7,672 bases of DNA, from NCBI GenBank assembly GCA_002771395.1, contig PCSS01000125.1, forward strand, positions 1 to 7,672. The letters are read 5' to 3'. Below are positions 5,393 through 7,672 of this stretch, one piece after another; the first letter of the stretch is position 1; each line of letters starts with the position of its first letter. The notes beneath the pieces were generated by a model that did not search any database, was not told where the DNA came from, and saw only the letters and a program-made list of their open reading frames with translations. The DNA comes from Bacteroidetes bacterium CG23_combo_of_CG06-09_8_20_14_all_32_9 (GTDB lineage Bacteria; Bacteroidota; Bacteroidia; Bacteroidales; GWA2-32-17). A program made the position numbers and the translations under genes.

Positions 5393-5923
5393 TTACTTTA
5401 TCAGGTTATTTAACATTTTTTTAAATTCATTCCAACGCGGGTCAGGTGTTTTGTTTGATTTATTTGCTGACAGTGAATTTAGTTTTTTTAATATTTCGGG
5501 ATTACATTGGCTTTTGCCTTTTATATCGGGATGTACACGTTTTTGAGGAAGTGAAAAAATTATGTTTTCGTAAATAAATTGCGAAATATCTATTTCCGAC
5601 TCATCAGATTTTAAATAAACGATGTCGTCTTCGGCATTTTCAATATCTTCGGTTTTAACAAAAAGACGCGATTGATAATCAACAGGCATATTAAATTCGT
5701 CAAGGCAGCGGTCACATTCAACTTGTGCGCTTCCTTTAAGGTGGAATCTGAATTCATACAATCTATTATTTTTTATCATTTTAACTTCAACGTTTAATAC
5801 AATATCTTTTATTTCAGAATTATCAAATTTTTCTAAAAATGATTTTCTTATCACATAATTGAATGTATGCTCACCCTCTTTCATTCCTATGAAAGGGATA
5901 ATAAATTCACTGATTTTTTTCAA
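5393..5923 (-). CDS. DUF177/YceD family protein
   Basis: Members of this family are encoded just before rpmF in most bacteria and are linked to 23S rRNA or ribosome metabolism. The 176-residue protein begins with a segment IIPFIGMKEGEHTFNYVI, has the family's central motif VECDRCLDEF (C70, C73), and ends with TPDPRWNEFKKMLNNL, the typical 'DPRW..L..L' close. The HPDIKGKSQCNPEIL segment (131-145) takes the place of the C-terminal metal-like region of other members. The start used is TTG at 5923 because it matches the family N-terminus; the next in-frame ATG (residue 14) would cut off the conserved IIPF segment. The cluster promoter is directly upstream. Confidence 0.9.
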   Translation of the reverse strand: MKKISEFIIPFIGMKEGEHTFNYVIRKSFLEKFDNSEIKDIVLNVEVKMIKNNRLYEFRFHLKGSAQVECDRCLDEFNMPVDYQSRLFVKTEDIENAEDDIVYLKSDESEIDISQFIYENIIFSLPQKRVHPDIKGKSQCNPEILKKLNSLSANKSNKTPDPRWNEFKKMLNNLIK

Positions 5924-5939
5924 TTCAAAAAAAATTTTG

Positions 5940-5947
5940 CAAAGGTA
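5940..5947 (-). promoter_or_regulatory. Bacteroidota-type -7 promoter element for the yceD-rpmF cluster
   Basis: On the minus strand the bases read TACCTTTG, an exact match to the Bacteroidota -7 consensus TAnnTTTG, 16 bp before the TTG start of the yceD-like gene. A TTTG-type -33 box is not clear at the usual distance, where the sequence is only T-rich. Transcription would begin very close to the coding start, giving a leader of only about ten bases. A stem of CCCC (5988-5991) and GGGG (6001-6004) lies further upstream and may act as an end structure for the preceding transcript. Confidence 0.5.
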
Positions 5948-6035
5948 TAAATATTATCAGAATAAAAATTATACCGATATGAAGTTCCCCCGATTTCATA
6001 GGGGCAAAAACTTTGTGGTATTTTTTTTTGAATTT

Positions 6036-7193
6036 TTAAAACCCTCCATAATTTTTTCCAATCTTCTTTAAAAAAAACTCTTGTCTAATAACAAGGTAAA
6101 AACTATACGAAAAATCGAAATTGTATCTGAGTAAATCGTAGTAAGTTTCGGCTCTAACGGCTAAATTAATGCCGTTATATATTTTTTGCTGAAATTGTAT
6201 TTTGCCCGTAACCAATTGTTTTTCGGGCTCCCACCAATACACGTATTTTTGTGATACAGATTGAAATAATACTTCGCCGCAAGGTGCAATAAAATGCTTG
6301 CTGTACCAATAACCTGCCATAAAATCAAATTTTCGGAGTTTGGCGTATATATTTGAAAACATTCCCCAACCTTGCGAGTAATACTGAATATGAAATTGTG
6401 AAGCATCATAATAGGATACAAAATAATGACTTGTGCCAAAATGGTTTTCTGAATTTTTACCGGTATGCCCGGCAATAGCTTCAGGAAAATAATTTAACTC
6501 TATACCCGAAGCAGTATTAAAAAAAGTTTGAAGGTGCTGTGAATTTCTAATGTTTTGCCCGCCTTTATGAGTAGCCATTCCTTGAAGTGGAATAGAAACT
6601 CTGAGTTTATTTTCGGGTTCATATAATTTTATTTTTACGGTTGAAGCCAGTGTAAATTCTTCCTGAAAAGAATCACCGGGTAAAATAAATTTTTCCCAGT
6701 TAAGCCACAAATCGCTTTCAAAATATTTGAAGTTTCCCAAAAACTGAATTCCTTGTTCGGGGTTGTTTGTAAAATGCCTGTTGAACGAATAAAGCGGTTC
6801 AATTAGTTTATGCTCAACAGTTCCGTATATATTTCCGAGTATTAAGTCAATATTTTTTGAGAATTTATAACGGCACAAAAACCAAGGAACTGAACGCCCA
6901 AATTCATTGAGGCCCGAATACTTAAGAAAGTACCATCCTGCCTGTAATTTTATGTTTGGAGAGGGTTGATAAATTAAAGTCGGGGTAAGCGAAAAGCCAA
7001 TGTAGGTTATTCCATCATATAAGTTATTGAAATACTCATTATTGTGCAAAAAGTTTTGATTCTCAAAACTCAGCCACAGTTTTGAACTGTCGTTTTCTGT
7101 AACCGGTTTACAGGAATTAAAAATATTGTTATCAAATTGTCCGTAACATAATGAATAGAGAAATAAAATAAATATTGTGGTATATGTTCGCAT
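6036..7193 (-). CDS. Putative outer-membrane beta-barrel protein
   Basis: A 385-residue protein with a likely type I signal peptide: MRTY, a hydrophobic core TIFILFLYSLCYG, then Q at about residue 19. The mature part is rich in alternating aromatic and polar residues (for example YIGFSLTPTLIYQPSPN, SHYFVSYYDASQFHIQYYSQGWGMF, YVYWWEPEKQLVTGKIQFQQKIY) and ends with a C-terminal aromatic, F385, as beta-barrel proteins recognised by the BAM complex do. This suggests an outer-membrane protein, possibly a porin-like or alginate-export-like barrel, though no family was recognised. The ATG at 7193 gives the signal peptide directly. It lies 13 bp after the phosphatase gene, so both are probably in one operon. 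Confidence 0.7.
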   Translation of the reverse strand: MRTYTTIFILFLYSLCYGQFDNNIFNSCKPVTENDSSKLWLSFENQNFLHNNEYFNNLYDGITYIGFSLTPTLIYQPSPNIKLQAGWYFLKYSGLNEFGRSVPWFLCRYKFSKNIDLILGNIYGTVEHKLIEPLYSFNRHFTNNPEQGIQFLGNFKYFESDLWLNWEKFILPGDSFQEEFTLASTVKIKLYEPENKLRVSIPLQGMATHKGGQNIRNSQHLQTFFNTASGIELNYFPEAIAGHTGKNSENHFGTSHYFVSYYDASQFHIQYYSQGWGMFSNIYAKLRKFDFMAGYWYSKHFIAPCGEVLFQSVSQKYVYWWEPEKQLVTGKIQFQQKIYNGINLAVRAETYYDLLRYNFDFSYSFYLVIRQEFFLKKIGKNYGGF

Positions 7194-7206
7194 AGAGCAA
7201 AATTAG

Positions 7207-7672
7207 TTAAACAATCCGGATACCAATTACGAGGATATCATCAACTTGGTCAAGTTTACCCATCCATTGCTTAATACTATACTCCAGTTCATTTTTTTGC
7301 TCGTGCATGGTTTTAATTTGTTTTGACATGCCGGGGCATGTCTGTACCAATAGCTCCTTAAATCGTTTATACATGAACTTTTTTCCTTTTTGACCTCCAA
7401 ACTGGTCGGTATATCCATCACTGAAAAGGTAGAGGCAGTCGCCTTTTTCAACTTTAAATTGATGATTTGTAAAATTGTTCATTACAGGGTGAATAGCAAC
7501 AGGCATTTTATCGCCTTTAAGTTCAATTAGTTCACAGTCTTCAGTCTTCAGTCCATCTGTCCCACTGCCAACTGCCGACTGCCGACTGCCGACTGCCGAT
7601 TGCCGACTGCTTACTATATATAAGGGATTATTAGCTCCAGCCCATTGACATTCATTTGTTTCGGTATTTAAA
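7207..7672 (-). CDS. SpoIIE/PP2C-type serine phosphatase, C-terminal part (partial)
   Basis: The frame is open to the right edge of the window, so only about 154 C-terminal residues are present. SpoIIE-type phosphatases dephosphorylate proteins such as anti-sigma antagonists in two-component-like switches. Visible family motifs are WAGANNPLYIV near the window edge, ELIELKGDKMPVAIH, GDCLYLFSDGYTDQFGG (metal-binding Asp in SDG), and the closing QVDDILVIGIRI with its conserved aspartates. Between NNPLYIV and ELIELKGDKMP lie 26 residues where family members usually have only a few. They include two copies of SRQSAVG and are encoded by the 7-bp repeats at 7535-7555 and 7563-7611. An internal ATG at 7506 exists but lies after conserved domain sequence, so it is not the start. 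Confidence 0.9.
   Translation of the reverse strand, partial: LNTETNECQWAGANNPLYIVSSRQSAVGSRQSAVGSGTDGLKTEDCELIELKGDKMPVAIHPVMNNFTNHQFKVEKGDCLYLFSDGYTDQFGGQKGKKFMYKRFKELLVQTCPGMSKQIKTMHEQKNELEYSIKQWMGKLDQVDDILVIGIRIV
7535..7555. repeat. CAGTCTT 7-bp tandem repeat inside the phosphatase gene
   Basis: CAGTCTT occurs twice (7535-7541, 7542-7548), followed by a partial third unit CAGTCCA. On the coding strand it reads GACTGAA and encodes part of LKTEDCE. It lies 7 bp from the larger GACTGCC array. Confidence 0.7.
7563..7611. repeat. GACTGCC 7-bp tandem repeat, seven units, in a coding frame
   Basis: Seven consecutive 7-bp units: CACTGCC, AACTGCC, GACTGCC three times, GATTGCC and GACTGCT. The central three are exact, the outer ones differ by one base each. 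It is read through by the phosphatase frame as SSRQSAVGSRQSAVGSG. Because the unit is not a multiple of three, gain or loss of one unit shifts the frame. Confidence 0.85.

Noticed and set aside
6161..6475. Open frame of 104 codons on the minus strand
   Set aside because: It is an out-of-frame shadow of the beta-barrel gene, which has a signal peptide and continuous barrel-like composition.
7563..7611. CRISPR array
   Set aside because: Units are 7 bp in direct tandem without spacers and lie inside a coding sequence.

Overview
This is an AT-rich window that looks like a member of the Bacteroidota, probably Bacteroidales-like. Three things suggest this: a DUF177/YceD - rpmF - plsX - fabH gene order read on the minus strand, a TAnnTTTG-type -7 promoter element in front of that cluster, and outer-membrane and PKD-type proteins of the style common in the phylum. 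The assignment is inferred from gene content, not from a database comparison.

Layout from left to right. Positions 1-317 (+) are the C-terminal end of a PKD-domain protein. Positions 318-1033 hold no convincing gene, but they contain a MITE-like segment bounded by 36-bp inverted repeats (384-419 and 731-766, 30/36 identical) and several smaller palindromes. Positions 1034-3840 look like an accessory, cassette-like region on the minus strand. It contains a small unknown gene overlapping the C-terminal, specificity-like part of a type IIG/Eco57I-type restriction-modification protein that lacks its methyltransferase half, then an attC-like long hairpin (2515-2658), then a HEPN-motif gene split by a one-base frameshift, then a second, half-preserved hairpin (3730-3823). 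The HEPN gene is bracketed by a 14/15 inverted repeat.

Positions 3855-5923 (-) are the conserved fatty acid/phospholipid and ribosomal cluster: yceD-like gene, rpmF, plsX and fabH. fabH and rpmF look intact. plsX does not: only about 77 codons of its N-terminus remain, spread over three reading frames, and the other roughly three quarters of the gene is missing. Positions 6036-7672 (-) hold a putative outer-membrane beta-barrel protein and, 13 bp upstream of it, the C-terminal part of a SpoIIE/PP2C-type serine phosphatase.

The most interesting observations are three. First, plsX decays inside an otherwise intact essential-type cluster. Second, a seven-copy 7-bp tandem repeat lies inside the phosphatase reading frame; because 7 is not a multiple of 3, copy-number change would switch the frame, and both other frames stop just after it. 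Third, the restriction/HEPN genes sit between hairpins and inverted repeats that resemble recombination cassettes without an integrase in view.
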